Shown here in pieces: positions 1 to 8,842 of a stretch of DNA of 64,000 bases. Positions within the stretch are counted from its first letter, which is position 1, and each line of letters starts with the position of its first letter. Under the pieces are notes generated by a model that was not told where the DNA came from, did no database searches, and saw nothing but the letters and a program-made list of their open reading frames with translations. Position numbers and translations under genes: made by a program. Origin of the DNA: Nocardia sp. NBC_00416 (GTDB lineage Bacteria > Actinomycetota > Actinomycetes > Mycobacteriales > Mycobacteriaceae); NCBI RefSeq assembly GCF_036032445.1, contig NZ_CP107932.1, positions 1,304,501-1,368,500 of the forward strand, read 5' to 3'.

Positions 1-1170
1 GTGTTCGGCGCGGCCTCGCTGGCCTGTGCCCTGGCCCCCACGGCCGCCGCCCTGATCGGCGCCCGGGTGGTGCAGGGGATCGGTGCGGCGCTGCTGTTGC
101 CGAGCACGCTGGCGGTGATCGTGCACGCCTATCCCGAGGCGGGTGCCCGGTCGCGAGCACTGGGGGTGTGGGCGGCGGCCTCCTCGCTGGCATTGCCCGC
201 GGGCCCGCTGCTCGGTGGTCTACTGGTGGATCGCTACGGCTGGCGTCCGGTCTTCGGCATCAATGTTCCACTCGGTGTGGCGGCGATGGTGGGCTCTGCG
301 GTGGTGGTGGCGAAGAGGACGGGCGGTAGCCGGGAGGGCCTCGACGTCCTCGGGACGGTGGCATTGCTCATGGGTCTGGTGGGTGCGGTGTTCACGGTTA
401 TCGCGCTCGGGCACGGGCAGGGGCGCGTCACCGTACTGGGCGCTGTGGCGGTGACCGTGCCGGCACTCGGCGTGGCGTGGTGGTCGGCGGGCCGGGCCCG
501 GTATCCGGTGCTGCCGCCGGATCTGCTGAGAACCCGCGAATTCCTTGCGCCGAATCTGGTGGCGTTGATCATGAACCTGGTCGTCAACGGCCTGCTCTTC
601 GTCTGCATGCTCTATCTGCAGAACGTGCGAGGATGGCCGCCGGTGTGGGCGGGTGCGGCCGTGCTGCCGCTGGCCGTGCCGCTCGTCGTGCTGGCGCCGC
701 TGTCCGGCGGTCTGACCGCGCGACGTGGACCGCGCACCGCGGTCGCAACGGGTTGCGTGCTCGCGATTGCCGGCTCACTGCTGTTCGCGCGGCTGCCGGA
801 GGGCGGAATCGGCTGGCTGCTCGCCGGTTTCGCGGTGCTGGGCTGTGGCGCCGGCCTGGTCACCGCGGCAGCTGTCGCGGCGGTGGTGCAGGCGACACCG
901 CCCGATCGGCCCGGGGTGGCGACCTCGGTGTCGAATACTGCCCGGCAGACCGGTACCGCGCTGGGCGTCGCGGTGTTCGGGGTCCTCGCCGGGCCACCCA
1001 CCGGACCGCGCTTCCTCGGGGCGCTGCACCTGATCTCCTGGTCGGCCGCGGCGCTGTGGAGCGTGGCGTTGCTGGCGAGCCTGCTCGGAATCCCCGGCGG
1101 CGCCGCCCACCGCGCCGCCGCGGCCACAAGCTCGCACAGCCCGGATCCGATCAGCGCCGCCGGGCGATGA
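1..1170 (+). CDS. MFS drug-type exporter, 5' end cut by window
   Basis: The protein is a multi-pass transporter of the major facilitator superfamily, probably the 14-helix DHA2 drug-exporter type. The visible 389 residues are mostly hydrophobic helices. The first segment carries the R-V-V-Q-G-I-G-A-A pattern typical of helix 4 in DHA2 proteins, followed by a W-R-x-V-F-x-I-N-V-P-L-G motif typical of the helix 5/6 region. Family members are usually about 450-500 residues, so roughly the first 70-80 are missing. The GTG at position 1 is most likely an internal valine codon rather than the start. The substrate cannot be inferred. Confidence 0.85.
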   Translation: MFGAASLACALAPTAAALIGARVVQGIGAALLLPSTLAVIVHAYPEAGARSRALGVWAAASSLALPAGPLLGGLLVDRYGWRPVFGINVPLGVAAMVGSAVVVAKRTGGSREGLDVLGTVALLMGLVGAVFTVIALGHGQGRVTVLGAVAVTVPALGVAWWSAGRARYPVLPPDLLRTREFLAPNLVALIMNLVVNGLLFVCMLYLQNVRGWPPVWAGAAVLPLAVPLVVLAPLSGGLTARRGPRTAVATGCVLAIAGSLLFARLPEGGIGWLLAGFAVLGCGAGLVTAAAVAAVVQATPPDRPGVATSVSNTARQTGTALGVAVFGVLAGPPTGPRFLGALHLISWSAAALWSVALLASLLGIPGGAAHRAAAATSSHSPDPISAAGR

Positions 1171-1361
1171 CGTGACTGTCGCGTGCGGCCTCGGCGAATC
1201 CGAGCGTCGGCGCCGTATCGGAGAAACGGTCGACTCGGGGGCGGCGGATCCGGCCGACGATCAGCCGCACCGGGTGTGACCCGGTCGGCGGTAGCGCCGG
1301 GGCGGGAGGTCTACTGGAGGAAGGCAGCCGGGTGCGGCTGACCAGATCGAGGGGTGATGAG

Positions 1362-2240
1362 TTGAAGATTCGGTTCGGCGTGGGTGTGGGCTCGAATATC
1401 TCTACGGCAGACCTGCCGGCCGTCATCGATCGGCTGGAAACCACGGGCGTGGATTCGATCTGGTTCTCCGAACTGGTGTACTCGCCGGCCGTGGACCCGG
1501 TGGTCGGCATGGCGTTCGCGCTCTCGCGCACCACGCGGCTGAAGGTCGGCACCTCGGTGGCGATCCTGCCCGGCCGTAATCCGGTGCTGGTGGCCGAGCA
1601 ACTGGCCTCGCTGGCCGCGCTCGCCCCGAAGCGGGTCCTGCCGGTGTTCGGACTGCAGCCGGCGAACCCAGGCGAACGCGACCTGTTTCCGGTGGCGGGC
1701 CCGCGGGGTGCGGTCTTCGACGAATCACTGCGGCTTTTGCGGGCGGTGCTGCGGGCCGACGATGTGGCGTTCGACGGCGACTACTTCACCGTGCGCGGTG
1801 CCCGGGTGGGTATCCGGCCGGCACGGCCGCTGGATATCTGGCTGGGTGGGCGGTCGCCGGCCGCTTTCCGCCGAATCGGCCGCTACGGCGACGGCTGGCT
1901 GGGGAGCTTCCTTACTCCGACCGACGCCGCGGCGGCGGTATCGGCGATCAACGCGGCGGCGACGCACGCGGGTCGCGAGATCGAGGCCGACCATTTCGGT
2001 ATCACGCTGCTGCTCGCGGAAGACGGTCTTCCTCCCGAACTCGCCGCGACGGTGCGGCGGCAGCAGCCCGGGGCCGATCCCGCGGACCTGGTGGCCGGCA
2101 GCTGGGCGGAACTGCACCGCCTGATCGACGGATACCTCGCGGCCGGGCTCAGCAAATTCGTCATAGTGCCCGCCGCCGGTGCGCCGCTCGGCCGGTTCTC
2201 GGACAGGTTCGCCGCCGAACTGCTGCCACGCCAGAACTGA
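1362..2240 (+). CDS. LLM-class (luciferase-like) flavin/F420-dependent oxidoreductase
   Basis: This is a cytoplasmic TIM-barrel oxidoreductase of the bacterial luciferase-like family, whose actinobacterial members often use F420 or FMN. The N-terminus KIRFGVGVG is the usual first strand; W-F-S-E-L, V-G-T-S-V and the late W-L-G-G-R-S-P-A-A-F and Y-G-D-G-W motifs are typical. I prefer the TTG at 1362 over the GTG at 1332: GAGGGG lies about 8 bases upstream and the protein then begins at the first barrel strand. The frame is open back to 1332, which would add ten residues. The substrate is unknown. Confidence 0.85.
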   Translation: MKIRFGVGVGSNISTADLPAVIDRLETTGVDSIWFSELVYSPAVDPVVGMAFALSRTTRLKVGTSVAILPGRNPVLVAEQLASLAALAPKRVLPVFGLQPANPGERDLFPVAGPRGAVFDESLRLLRAVLRADDVAFDGDYFTVRGARVGIRPARPLDIWLGGRSPAAFRRIGRYGDGWLGSFLTPTDAAAAVSAINAAATHAGREIEADHFGITLLLAEDGLPPELAATVRRQQPGADPADLVAGSWAELHRLIDGYLAAGLSKFVIVPAAGAPLGRFSDRFAAELLPRQN

Positions 2241-2510
2241 CGCCGACCCGGTGCGGTCGGGGAGGAGGGTCCGAGTTCGCCGCCGGAATGGACGATGAGC
2301 TGCCGCACGCCCGTGCATGCGGCGCTCACCGGTGTGACGAGACGGCGTCCGCCGGCGCGCACGCGGCAGAGCGCCGGTCCCGAGGAGCTGCGACGGCCGG
2401 TTCGCTGTGCGTTTGCCCATTCGAATCCCGCTGACCGTAATACTGGCCGAGCCGAACCGGCGGTGGTTACATCTGCAGCGATCCTCAGGTTCGAGCGAAA
2501 GGCCCTGGAT

Positions 2511-3449
2511 ATGTCCGTCGACCACACCGCTGACACCGTGACCACCGTGCAGGTGGTCAAACTCGGCACCCATATCGGCGCGCGGATCGACGGCGTCCGG
2601 CTGTGCGGCGACCTGGACCCGGGCATCGTGGCCGCAGTCCGGGCGGCACTCGACGAACACAAGGTGATCTTCTTCCGCGGGCAGCACCATCTGACCGAGG
2701 ACGGACAGTACGAGTTCGCGGAGTTGCTCGGCAACCCGACGACCCCGCATCCGACCGTCACCTCGGCGGGTGTGAAGAGCCTGGCCATCGATTCCCGCCA
2801 CGGTCGCTCCAACAGTTGGCACACCGACGTCACCTTCGTCGATCGCGTCCCGAAAGCATCGATCCTGCGGGCGGTCACCCTGCCCAGCTACGGCGGCTCG
2901 ACCACCTGGGCCTCGACCGTCGCCGCGTACAACTCGCTCCCGGAACCGCTCAAGCGGCTGGCCGAGAGTCTGCGCGCCCGCCACACCAACCAGTACGACT
3001 ACGCCGCCACCGCCGCGGACGACCCGGACGCGGGCGCCACCGCGTATCGGCGCGAATTCGAAGCCACCTACTTCGAGACCGAGCATCCTGTTGTGGAGGT
3101 TCATCCGGACACCGGTGAACGCGCGTTGTTGCTCGGCGGGTTCGTCAAGCAGTTCGTCGGCCTGAGCAGCACCGAATCGCAGACGCTGTTCCGCCTGTTC
3201 CAGGACCGCGTGACCCGCCTCGAGCACACCACCCGCTGGAACTGGGCACTGGGTGATGTCGCGATCTGGGACAACCGCGCCACTCAGCACTACGCCGTCG
3301 ACGACTACGACGGTAGCGAGCACCGTCGACTGACCCGCATCACGCTGGCCGGGGAGGTGCCGGTCGGTGTCGACGGCAGGCCGAGCACGGTGATCTCCGG
3401 TAGCGCCGAGCACTACGCGAAGGCCGGCGCGCAGTTGCAGGCCGCGTAG
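2511..3449 (+). CDS. TauD/TfdA-family Fe(II)/2-oxoglutarate dioxygenase
   Basis: This 312-residue enzyme belongs to the TauD/TfdA/alkylsulfatase family, which couples 2-oxoglutarate decarboxylation to substrate hydroxylation, often releasing sulfite or sulfate from organosulfur compounds. The iron ligands are visible: H104-x-D106 in SWHTD and the distal His260 in ATQHY. An Arg in the RRLTR segment (272-276) would bind 2-oxoglutarate. The ATG at 2511 gives the family's normal N-terminus and length. The open frame extends upstream to 2295, but the extra 72 residues look like untranslated sequence. No transporter neighbour hints at the substrate. Confidence 0.88.
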   Translation: MSVDHTADTVTTVQVVKLGTHIGARIDGVRLCGDLDPGIVAAVRAALDEHKVIFFRGQHHLTEDGQYEFAELLGNPTTPHPTVTSAGVKSLAIDSRHGRSNSWHTDVTFVDRVPKASILRAVTLPSYGGSTTWASTVAAYNSLPEPLKRLAESLRARHTNQYDYAATAADDPDAGATAYRREFEATYFETEHPVVEVHPDTGERALLLGGFVKQFVGLSSTESQTLFRLFQDRVTRLEHTTRWNWALGDVAIWDNRATQHYAVDDYDGSEHRRLTRITLAGEVPVGVDGRPSTVISGSAEHYAKAGAQLQAA

Positions 3450-3833
3450 CGGCCTGCGATCGGATACCCGGCGCCGCGAGAGTGTCTGTGTCAGAGTGGG
3501 TTCGGCGGAAGCGCTGACAGTCGGGGGTTCGTCCGGGGCCTTCGACGCCGGTCGCTGTGGCCGTTCCACCGAAAGGCGCAAACCGTTGACCTCGACTGGA
3601 ATCGATGACATCGCTCGCATACAAATCGCCGTGCGTGAATTCGTGGCGGGCCGGTGTCCGGATCATGTCACCGCTGGCCGGCGGGGAAAAAGCGCGGGCG
3701 GCCGCTCGATCGGCGAATCGCCCGCCGCGCGACGTCCGGAACTGTACGCCCGGAATCGATTAATCTTTGACGGCCCCGCGCGTCCCGTGCGCGGACAGCT
3801 ACCGGCTGGTCTTCGGCTGACGATGGGAATCCC
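3450..3833. other. Intergenic region upstream of the ABC operon
   Basis: I see no convincing gene here. An open frame of 113 codons (3496-3837) has no family resemblance and no clear ribosome binding site. The promoter of the downstream transporter operon should lie here, but I cannot point to clear -35 and -10 boxes. Confidence 0.5.
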
Positions 3834-4478
3834 GTGAATTTGTGGAGTTACGTCCGAGGGCGGGGAGAAGTCCTGACGTTCCTCACCTATCAGCATGCCT
3901 CCCTGGCGTTCCAGACCGTTCTGGTCGGGACGGTCGTCGCGGTGCTCATCGCGGTCGCGGTCTATCGGCTCCCGCTGCTGTCGGCGCTGTCGCTGACCTC
4001 GAGCCGGGTCGCGCTGACCATCCCTTCGCTGGCATTGCTGGCGCTGCTGCTGGTCCCGTTCGGTCTGGGTGTCGTCCCGTCGTTCATCATGCTGGCGTTC
4101 TTCGCGGCGCTACCGGTGATCGGCAACGCCATCGTCGGATTGCGGTCGGTGCCGCCCTCGGTCGTCGAATCCGCTCAGGGTATCGGCTTTTCGCGGTTGC
4201 GGATTCTGCTGACCGTCGAATTGCCGATCGCCTGGCCGGTGATCCTCACCGGAATCCGGGTCTCCACCCAGATGATCGTCGGCGTCGCGGCCATCGTCGC
4301 CTATGTGCTGGGACCGGGGCTCGGATCGCTGATCTTCAACGGACTGTCCCGGCTCGGCGGCGCGAACGCCCTCGAAATGGCACTGACCGGAACGATCCTC
4401 ATCGTCATCATCGCGTTGGTGTTCGACGCGCTGCTCGTCCTGCTCGGACGCCTCACAATCGCAAAGGGACTGTCATGA
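3834..4478 (+). CDS. Quaternary-amine ABC transporter permease (OpuBB/OpuCB-like)
   Basis: This 214-residue inner-membrane permease has about six hydrophobic segments. The coupling-loop region reads LRSVPPSVVESAQGIGFS, the EAA-type motif that docks on the ATPase; it resembles ProW/OpuCB permeases for glycine betaine, choline or carnitine. It starts at GTG with GGGAA just upstream. It is the first gene of a four-part transporter operon. Its TGA stop overlaps the ATG of the first of three tiny repeat ORFs, which separate it from the ATPase gene. The second permease lies at 5959-6696. Confidence 0.9.
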   Translation: MNLWSYVRGRGEVLTFLTYQHASLAFQTVLVGTVVAVLIAVAVYRLPLLSALSLTSSRVALTIPSLALLALLLVPFGLGVVPSFIMLAFFAALPVIGNAIVGLRSVPPSVVESAQGIGFSRLRILLTVELPIAWPVILTGIRVSTQMIVGVAAIVAYVLGPGLGSLIFNGLSRLGGANALEMALTGTILIVIIALVFDALLVLLGRLTIAKGLS

Positions 4479-4546
4479 TGCGGTACCTCCGGCTTCGCTT
4501 CGGTCTCCGCGGACCGCATGAATTCGTTTCGAAGGAGGCTCTGTGA
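4478..4546 (+). CDS. Micro-ORF 1 of repeat array, 22 codons
   Basis: This ORF encodes a 22-residue basic peptide, MRYLRLR...VSKEAL. Its ATG overlaps the permease stop in TGATG, and its TGA overlaps the ATG of the next copy. AAAGGG lies 9 bases upstream. It is intact, but whether the peptide matters or only ribosome traffic does is unknown. It could be a by-product of a repeat that carries start and stop signals. No homologous protein domain is recognisable. Confidence 0.5.
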   Translation: MRYLRLRFGLRGPHEFVSKEAL

Positions 4547-4614
4547 TGCGGTACCTCCGCCTTCGCTCCGGTCTCCGCGGACCGCATGAATTCGTTTCGA
4601 AGGAGGCCCTGTGA
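4546..4614 (+). CDS. Micro-ORF 2 of repeat array, 22 codons
   Basis: This is the second copy of the 22-residue peptide. It differs from copy 1 by a Phe-to-Ser change at residue 8. The other two differences are synonymous (CGG/CGC and GCT/GCC). GAAGGAGG ends 8 bases before its ATG, and both ends use the TGATG stop/start overlap. A GTG lies immediately upstream in the same frame and could also start it. Confidence 0.5.
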   Translation: MRYLRLRSGLRGPHEFVSKEAL

Positions 4615-4682
4615 TGCGGTACCTCCGCCTTCGCTTCGGTCTCCGCGGACCGCATGAACCCGCTTCGAAGGAGGCCCTGTGA
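4614..4682 (+). CDS. Micro-ORF 3 of repeat array, 22 codons
   Basis: This third copy differs from copy 2 at residues 8, 16 and 17 (Phe at 8, then Pro-Ala in place of Phe-Val). Its TGA at 4680-4682 overlaps the GTG start of the ATPase (4679) in GTGA. It is therefore the last link of an unbroken stop/start chain from permease to ATPase. Its terminal GAAGGAGG is the ribosome binding site for the ATPase. Confidence 0.5.
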   Translation: MRYLRLRFGLRGPHEPASKEAL

Positions 4683-5962
4683 CCGGGGATGTGACCAGTC
4701 GGATCGCGGCGGAGACGCCGGAGCGGACGGTGACCGGGGTGTCCATCACTCTGGACGCGGTCGTCAAACGTTTCAAGGGCCAGGAGAAACCGGCGGTCGA
4801 GCGACTCGACCTCGAAATACCGGCGGGGCAGATCGTCGCCTTCGTCGGCCCGTCCGGTTGCGGTAAGACGACGACGCTCAAGATGATCAACCGGCTGATC
4901 GAACCCACCGAGGGCCGCATCTTCATCGGCGGCCGGGACGTCACCGGGGAGGACCCCGACAAGCTGCGACAGTCGATCGGGTACGTCATCCAGTCCGGCG
5001 GTCTGTTCCCGCACTGGTCTGTCGCCAAGAACGTCGGCGCCATCCCGCGGGTCCTCGGCTGGGACAAGAAGCGGATCGCCGAACGCACCGAGTATCTACT
5101 CGATCTGGTGGGCCTGGACCCCGCGACTTTCGCCGACCGGCTCCCCAAGGACATGTCCGGTGGGCAACAGCAGCGGGTCGGGGTGGCGCGGGCCCTCGCG
5201 GCCGACCCGCCGGTCCTGCTCATGGACGAGCCGTTCGGCGCGGTCGATCCGATCACCCGGGCTCGGCTGCAGGACAGTCTGATCGCGATCCAGCACGAGC
5301 TCGGCAAGACCATTGTGATCGTCACCCACGATTTCGAAGAGGCCACCAAACTCGGCGACAAGGTGCTCATCCTGTCCGAAGGCGGCCATATCGAGCAGTA
5401 CGCGCCTCCCGAAGACATTCTCACCGACCCGGCCACGCCCTTCGTCGAGGAGTTCGTGGGGTCGGGTGCGAAATTGGCGTATCTGACCGTATCGCGGGTC
5501 CGTGATGTGCCCAGCGACAAGGTCGTCACCGCTCGGATCGGCGAATCGTCACAGACCGTGATCGAGCGGGCGAAAGCGGCCGGGCACACCTGGGTGGTCG
5601 TCGTCGACGCGGCGGGCCGGCCGCGGTCGTGGCCCACGCTCACGGAACTGGCGACCAAACCGGAGGTTTCGGACTTCCTGGATCGGCGGCTGCCGGTCGT
5701 CGCCCGGTCCTCGACCCTCAACGACGCGCTCGACGCCATGCTCGCGACCAGCCAGGGCGCCACCCTGGTCACCGACGGCCGGGGCGCGGTCGTCGGATCG
5801 CTGAGCATCGGTTCGGTGACGGAGGTGATCCGGGACAAACTCGCCGACGCGCACGCCGACGAGACCGACCCCTCGTATGTGACCTACGTCGACGGAACCG
5901 ATCCGGCGCCGACCCCGGTGGTCGCCGCCGATGACGAACCCGGATCGGCTGAGCCGTCGTGA
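4679..5962 (+). CDS. Quaternary-amine ABC transporter ATP-binding protein with CBS domains (OpuCA/ProV-like)
   Basis: This 427-residue ATPase powers the betaine/choline-type importer. The Walker A motif GPSGCGKTT is at residues 57-65, the signature SGGQQQR near 160, and Walker B VLLMDEP at about 179-185, followed by a switch His in VTHDFEE. The C-terminal third (about 280-395) is the tandem CBS region used by OpuA/OpuC ATPases to sense ionic strength or c-di-AMP. It starts at GTG with the Shine-Dalgarno supplied by the last repeat unit. About 20 residues precede the usual family start. Its stop overlaps the next permease start (GTGA). Confidence 0.93.
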   Translation: MTGDVTSRIAAETPERTVTGVSITLDAVVKRFKGQEKPAVERLDLEIPAGQIVAFVGPSGCGKTTTLKMINRLIEPTEGRIFIGGRDVTGEDPDKLRQSIGYVIQSGGLFPHWSVAKNVGAIPRVLGWDKKRIAERTEYLLDLVGLDPATFADRLPKDMSGGQQQRVGVARALAADPPVLLMDEPFGAVDPITRARLQDSLIAIQHELGKTIVIVTHDFEEATKLGDKVLILSEGGHIEQYAPPEDILTDPATPFVEEFVGSGAKLAYLTVSRVRDVPSDKVVTARIGESSQTVIERAKAAGHTWVVVVDAAGRPRSWPTLTELATKPEVSDFLDRRLPVVARSSTLNDALDAMLATSQGATLVTDGRGAVVGSLSIGSVTEVIRDKLADAHADETDPSYVTYVDGTDPAPTPVVAADDEPGSAEPS

Positions 5963-6696
5963 ACCGCCTGCGCCGGCTGCCGATCGATGTCTGGTTCGAA
6001 CCGCTGATCATCGCGGTCATCGGTATCGGATACGTCCTGTGGTATCGGTCGACGACGTTCACCCCGACCGAGCAGGCGTCCCTGAGCTGGTCCACTCTGC
6101 AGACCACGATCCTGGAGCACATCAAACTGACCGTGGTGGCCACGGTGATCGTGGTGGTGGTCGCGATACCGCTGGGTATCGCGCTGACCCGCCCGGGGTT
6201 GAAGCGATTCGAGCCGATCGCCGTCAATATCGCCAATATCGGCCAGGCGGCGCCCGCGGTCGGGCTGCTGGTCCTGTTCACGTTCTGGCTTGGCACCGGA
6301 TTCCGTACGGCGATAGTCGGTCTCGTCGTATACGCGATCCTGCCCATCCTGCAGAACACGATCGTCGGGCTGCGGCAGGTGGATCAGCGCACGATCGAGG
6401 CGTCGCGCGGTATCGGCTTCTCCGGCACCCGCACGCTGTTCCAGGTCGAGCTTCCGCTCGCGGTGCCCGTCATCCTCAACGGTGTACGCACCGCGCTGGT
6501 CATCCTGGTCGGGACCGCGACGCTGAGTACGTTCATCGGCGCGACCAGCCTCGGCACGCTGATCACCACCGGCGTCACCCTGTTCCTGCCCAAACTGCTC
6601 ATCTCCGGCGCGATCCTGGTCGGACTGCTGGCCCTCACCATCGATTGGCTGGGCCGACTCGTCGAACTGGCCGCGACCCCACGAGGTGTGTCATGA
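5959..6696 (+). CDS. Quaternary-amine ABC transporter permease (second subunit)
   Basis: This 245-residue permease is of the ProW/OpuCD type with about six membrane spans. The coupling loop reads LRQVDQRTIEASRGIGFSG. It begins with a GTGA overlap on the ATPase stop and ends with an ATGA overlap on the lipoprotein gene, so the three are translationally coupled. Paired with the permease at 3834-4478 it forms the heterodimeric channel. Confidence 0.92.
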   Translation: MNRLRRLPIDVWFEPLIIAVIGIGYVLWYRSTTFTPTEQASLSWSTLQTTILEHIKLTVVATVIVVVVAIPLGIALTRPGLKRFEPIAVNIANIGQAAPAVGLLVLFTFWLGTGFRTAIVGLVVYAILPILQNTIVGLRQVDQRTIEASRGIGFSGTRTLFQVELPLAVPVILNGVRTALVILVGTATLSTFIGATSLGTLITTGVTLFLPKLLISGAILVGLLALTIDWLGRLVELAATPRGVS

Positions 6697-7679
6697 GTTC
6701 GCCCCGCGCGCGACTGGTCACCGCGGTTTCCGCATTCGTCGCGGCGGTGGCGCTGCTGGCCGGGTGCGGTCTGGTGAGTTCGTCGGGAACTTTTCACGAC
6801 GCGAGTCTGCCGGACGGCGCCCGGCCGCTGGACGGCGCGAAACTGGTCGTCACCTCGAAGAGCTTCACCGAGGGCGTGCTGCTGGGCAAGATCACCGCGA
6901 CCTATCTGGCCGCGGCCGGCGCCGAGGTCACGGATCTGACCGGAGCTCCGGGTTCGGCGTCGTCGCGGCAGGCCCAGCTCAACGGTGACGCCGATGTGCT
7001 CTGGGAGTACACCGGCACCGGCTGGGTCAACTACCACAACGAAACCGAGACGATCGCGGATCCGCAGGAACTGTGGCAGCGTGTGCACGACGTCGAGAAG
7101 CGCGACTACGACCTGGAATGGCTGCCGCCGTCCAACTTCAACGACACCTACGCGTTCGCCGCGTCCACGCCGACCGCCGAACGTCTGAAAGTGAGAACGC
7201 TGTCGGAGGTCGCCGCGCTCCCGGTATCCGACCGGACGTTCTGCGTCGACGACGAATTCTTCAGCCGCTCCGACGGTTTCATCCCCATGCTGCAGAAGTA
7301 CGGGATCCCCTACAACGATCCGAACGGTGTGCCGGCCGGCAACGTGACGCGGATGGACGCCGGGGTCGTGTACACGGCCACGGCCAAATCCTCGCCGTGC
7401 AATTTCGGCATGGTCTACACCACCGACGGCCGGGTCAAGAACCTGAATCTGGCTGTCCTCGAGGACGACCAGAAGTTCTTCCTGCCGTATAGCGGTACGG
7501 CGGTCGTGCGCGGCGAGATCATCGACCGCTACCCGCAACTGGCTCCGCTGCTCGGGACGCTGTCCGAGCGGCTCACCGACGATCTGATGCAGGAACTCAA
7601 CGGCCGCGTCGATATCTACGGTGAGGATCCGGCCGATGTCGCCTACGACTGGCTGAAGAGCGAGAAGCTGATCACGTAG
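6693..7679 (+). CDS. Substrate-binding lipoprotein of quaternary-amine ABC importer (OpuAC/ProX/OsmF family)
   Basis: This 328-residue protein has a signal peptide ending in the lipobox LLAGC, with Cys25 as lipidation site. The mature part matches the OpuBC/OsmF class of glycine-betaine, choline or carnitine binding proteins: VVTSKSFTEGVLLGKI near the start, then DVLWEYTGTGW, and several aromatic residues suited to a cation-binding box. The ATG at 6693 overlaps the permease stop; the frame is open far upstream, but only as a shadow. It completes the importer and would be anchored outside the membrane. The exact ligand is not decidable by eye. Confidence 0.92.
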   Translation: MSSPRARLVTAVSAFVAAVALLAGCGLVSSSGTFHDASLPDGARPLDGAKLVVTSKSFTEGVLLGKITATYLAAAGAEVTDLTGAPGSASSRQAQLNGDADVLWEYTGTGWVNYHNETETIADPQELWQRVHDVEKRDYDLEWLPPSNFNDTYAFAASTPTAERLKVRTLSEVAALPVSDRTFCVDDEFFSRSDGFIPMLQKYGIPYNDPNGVPAGNVTRMDAGVVYTATAKSSPCNFGMVYTTDGRVKNLNLAVLEDDQKFFLPYSGTAVVRGEIIDRYPQLAPLLGTLSERLTDDLMQELNGRVDIYGEDPADVAYDWLKSEKLIT

Positions 7680-7738
7680 GCGGGAACCTGTGTCGTTCTT
7701 GTATGTTGGCGTCCATGGATCGGACACCCGGAGGCCCG

Positions 7739-8781
7739 ATGATCACAATTCTGGGAAGTGGTATAGCCGGGACGGCCCTGGCCGGCGGTTTGTCCCGGTC
7801 CGGACGGCCGGTGACGGTGTACGAGCAGCAGCACGGCGGGGGAGGCGGGGCGTTCCTGATCCTGGACGGGCGCGGGCACAGCGGTCTGCTCGAGCTGGGT
7901 GTGCCGGAGGCGGAACTGCACGCGGCCTCGTATCCGCTGACCGAGTTGCAGTACACCCCCGACGACGGCGTGACCCGCCGGCGTCCGAGTGAGGGGCACC
8001 GGTTCTGGTTGCGCAGCGATCTGATCGAGGTGCTGAAGCGATTCGCGCGGGACGCGGGAGCGGAGATCGGCTACGGCAGCCCCGTCACCGAAGTGACGGT
8101 CGACGCCGCGCACGGGCACACGACCTTCCGCGTCGGCGACCGTTCGGTGACCACCGAGGACCTGGTGATCGGCGCCGACGGCATCGACTCGGCGGCGCGG
8201 GCGGGCAGCGAACCCGGGCGGGTCACCGAGTACGCCGGTGACGTGGTGCTCTATGGAATGACCGCGACGCCCGTGGAATGCCCCACCGATCCGTTCGTCC
8301 TGCACTTCCACGCCGAGTCCGGTTCCGGTACCCGCCCGGCCGCGACGTTCGGGCATATCTGGCGTCCTGGCGCCGCCGCGGCACTGTGGTTCTTGCGCGT
8401 CACCCGCGCGCCACTGCCGGTCGCGGAGACCGGATCGAGCCGGTCGACCGGTGGGCCGAGGAAGTGCTCGCGGCGACGCCCGCCTCGGTCCGGGAACTGA
8501 CCGAGAAACTGGTCGCGGGGACCGACACCGTCCACGTATCCAATGCCCGCAATGTTCCATTCGCGCAGGCCGCGGCGCCGTCGTCCCCCGTAATCCTGGT
8601 CGGCGACGCCGATCACGCCATCACTCCCGCGGCGGGGGTCGGGGCGCGGGAGGGCATCGAAGACGTCGTGGCGGTCCACCGTGCGATCGTCACGGGCGGA
8701 TCGCCCGCCGCGGCCATGGCAGCTCGGCGGCTGGCCATCTCCGAGGAGCGTGCCCGGGTGGCACGCAGGATGCGGGGATGA
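7739..8781 (+). pseudogene. FAD-dependent monooxygenase, frameshifted near 8429
   Basis: The N-terminal part (from ATG 7739, GGAGG five bases upstream) has the FAD-binding GSGIAGTALAGGL motif and the later DLVIGADGIDS motif of aromatic-ring hydroxylase-like enzymes. Near 8425-8431 the coding frame changes. The downstream frame continues with DRIEPVDRWAEEVL and the second FAD motif VILVGDADHAITPAAGVG, ending at 8781. The two halves join as one normal enzyme of about 347 residues if one base is missing near 8429. There is no homopolymer at the break, so a real mutation is as likely as a sequencing error. Confidence 0.85.
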
Positions 8782-8809
8782 GTGGGGTCAGGGCCTGTTT
8801 CGGGGTGAA

Positions 8810-8842
8810 GGTGGACGGCACCGCGATGCGGTGCCGTCCACC
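8810..8842 (+). terminator. Strong hairpin terminator candidate
   Basis: A perfect 15-bp inverted repeat has arms GGTGGACGGCACCGC and GCGGTGCCGTCCACC around a GAT loop, 28 bases after the frameshifted gene. There is no long T-tract, as is usual for terminator hairpins in high-GC actinobacteria. Confidence 0.75.

Larger units (their letters stand above)
4476..4679 (+). repeat. Tandem array of three 68-bp units
   Basis: Three head-to-tail units occupy 4476-4543, 4544-4611 and 4612-4679 with an exact period of 68. Units 1 and 2 differ at three bases, units 2 and 3 at four. Each begins TGATGCGG, so a stop and a start overlap. Each carries the inverted pair ATGCGGT/ACCGCAT and ends GAAGGAGGCYCTG, which supplies a strong Shine-Dalgarno to whatever follows. 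The last unit's Shine-Dalgarno serves the ATPase start at 4679. I noticed no further copy in the window. Confidence 0.97.

Noticed and set aside
1725..3620. A 631-codon minus-strand open frame across the first oxidoreductase and dioxygenase genes
   Set aside because: Both plus-strand genes have clear family motifs; high GC makes long antisense frames common.
4476..4679. CRISPR array
   Set aside because: The units are contiguous 68-bp copies without spacers, and no cas gene is near.
4453..5838. A 461-codon minus-strand open frame across the repeat array and ATPase gene
   Set aside because: It lies antisense to an ATPase with all motifs, and its amino-acid composition is Ser/Arg-rich shadow sequence.
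5931..6692. N-terminal extension of the ABC lipoprotein gene
   Set aside because: That part overlaps the second permease in another frame; the lipoprotein signal begins at ATG 6693.
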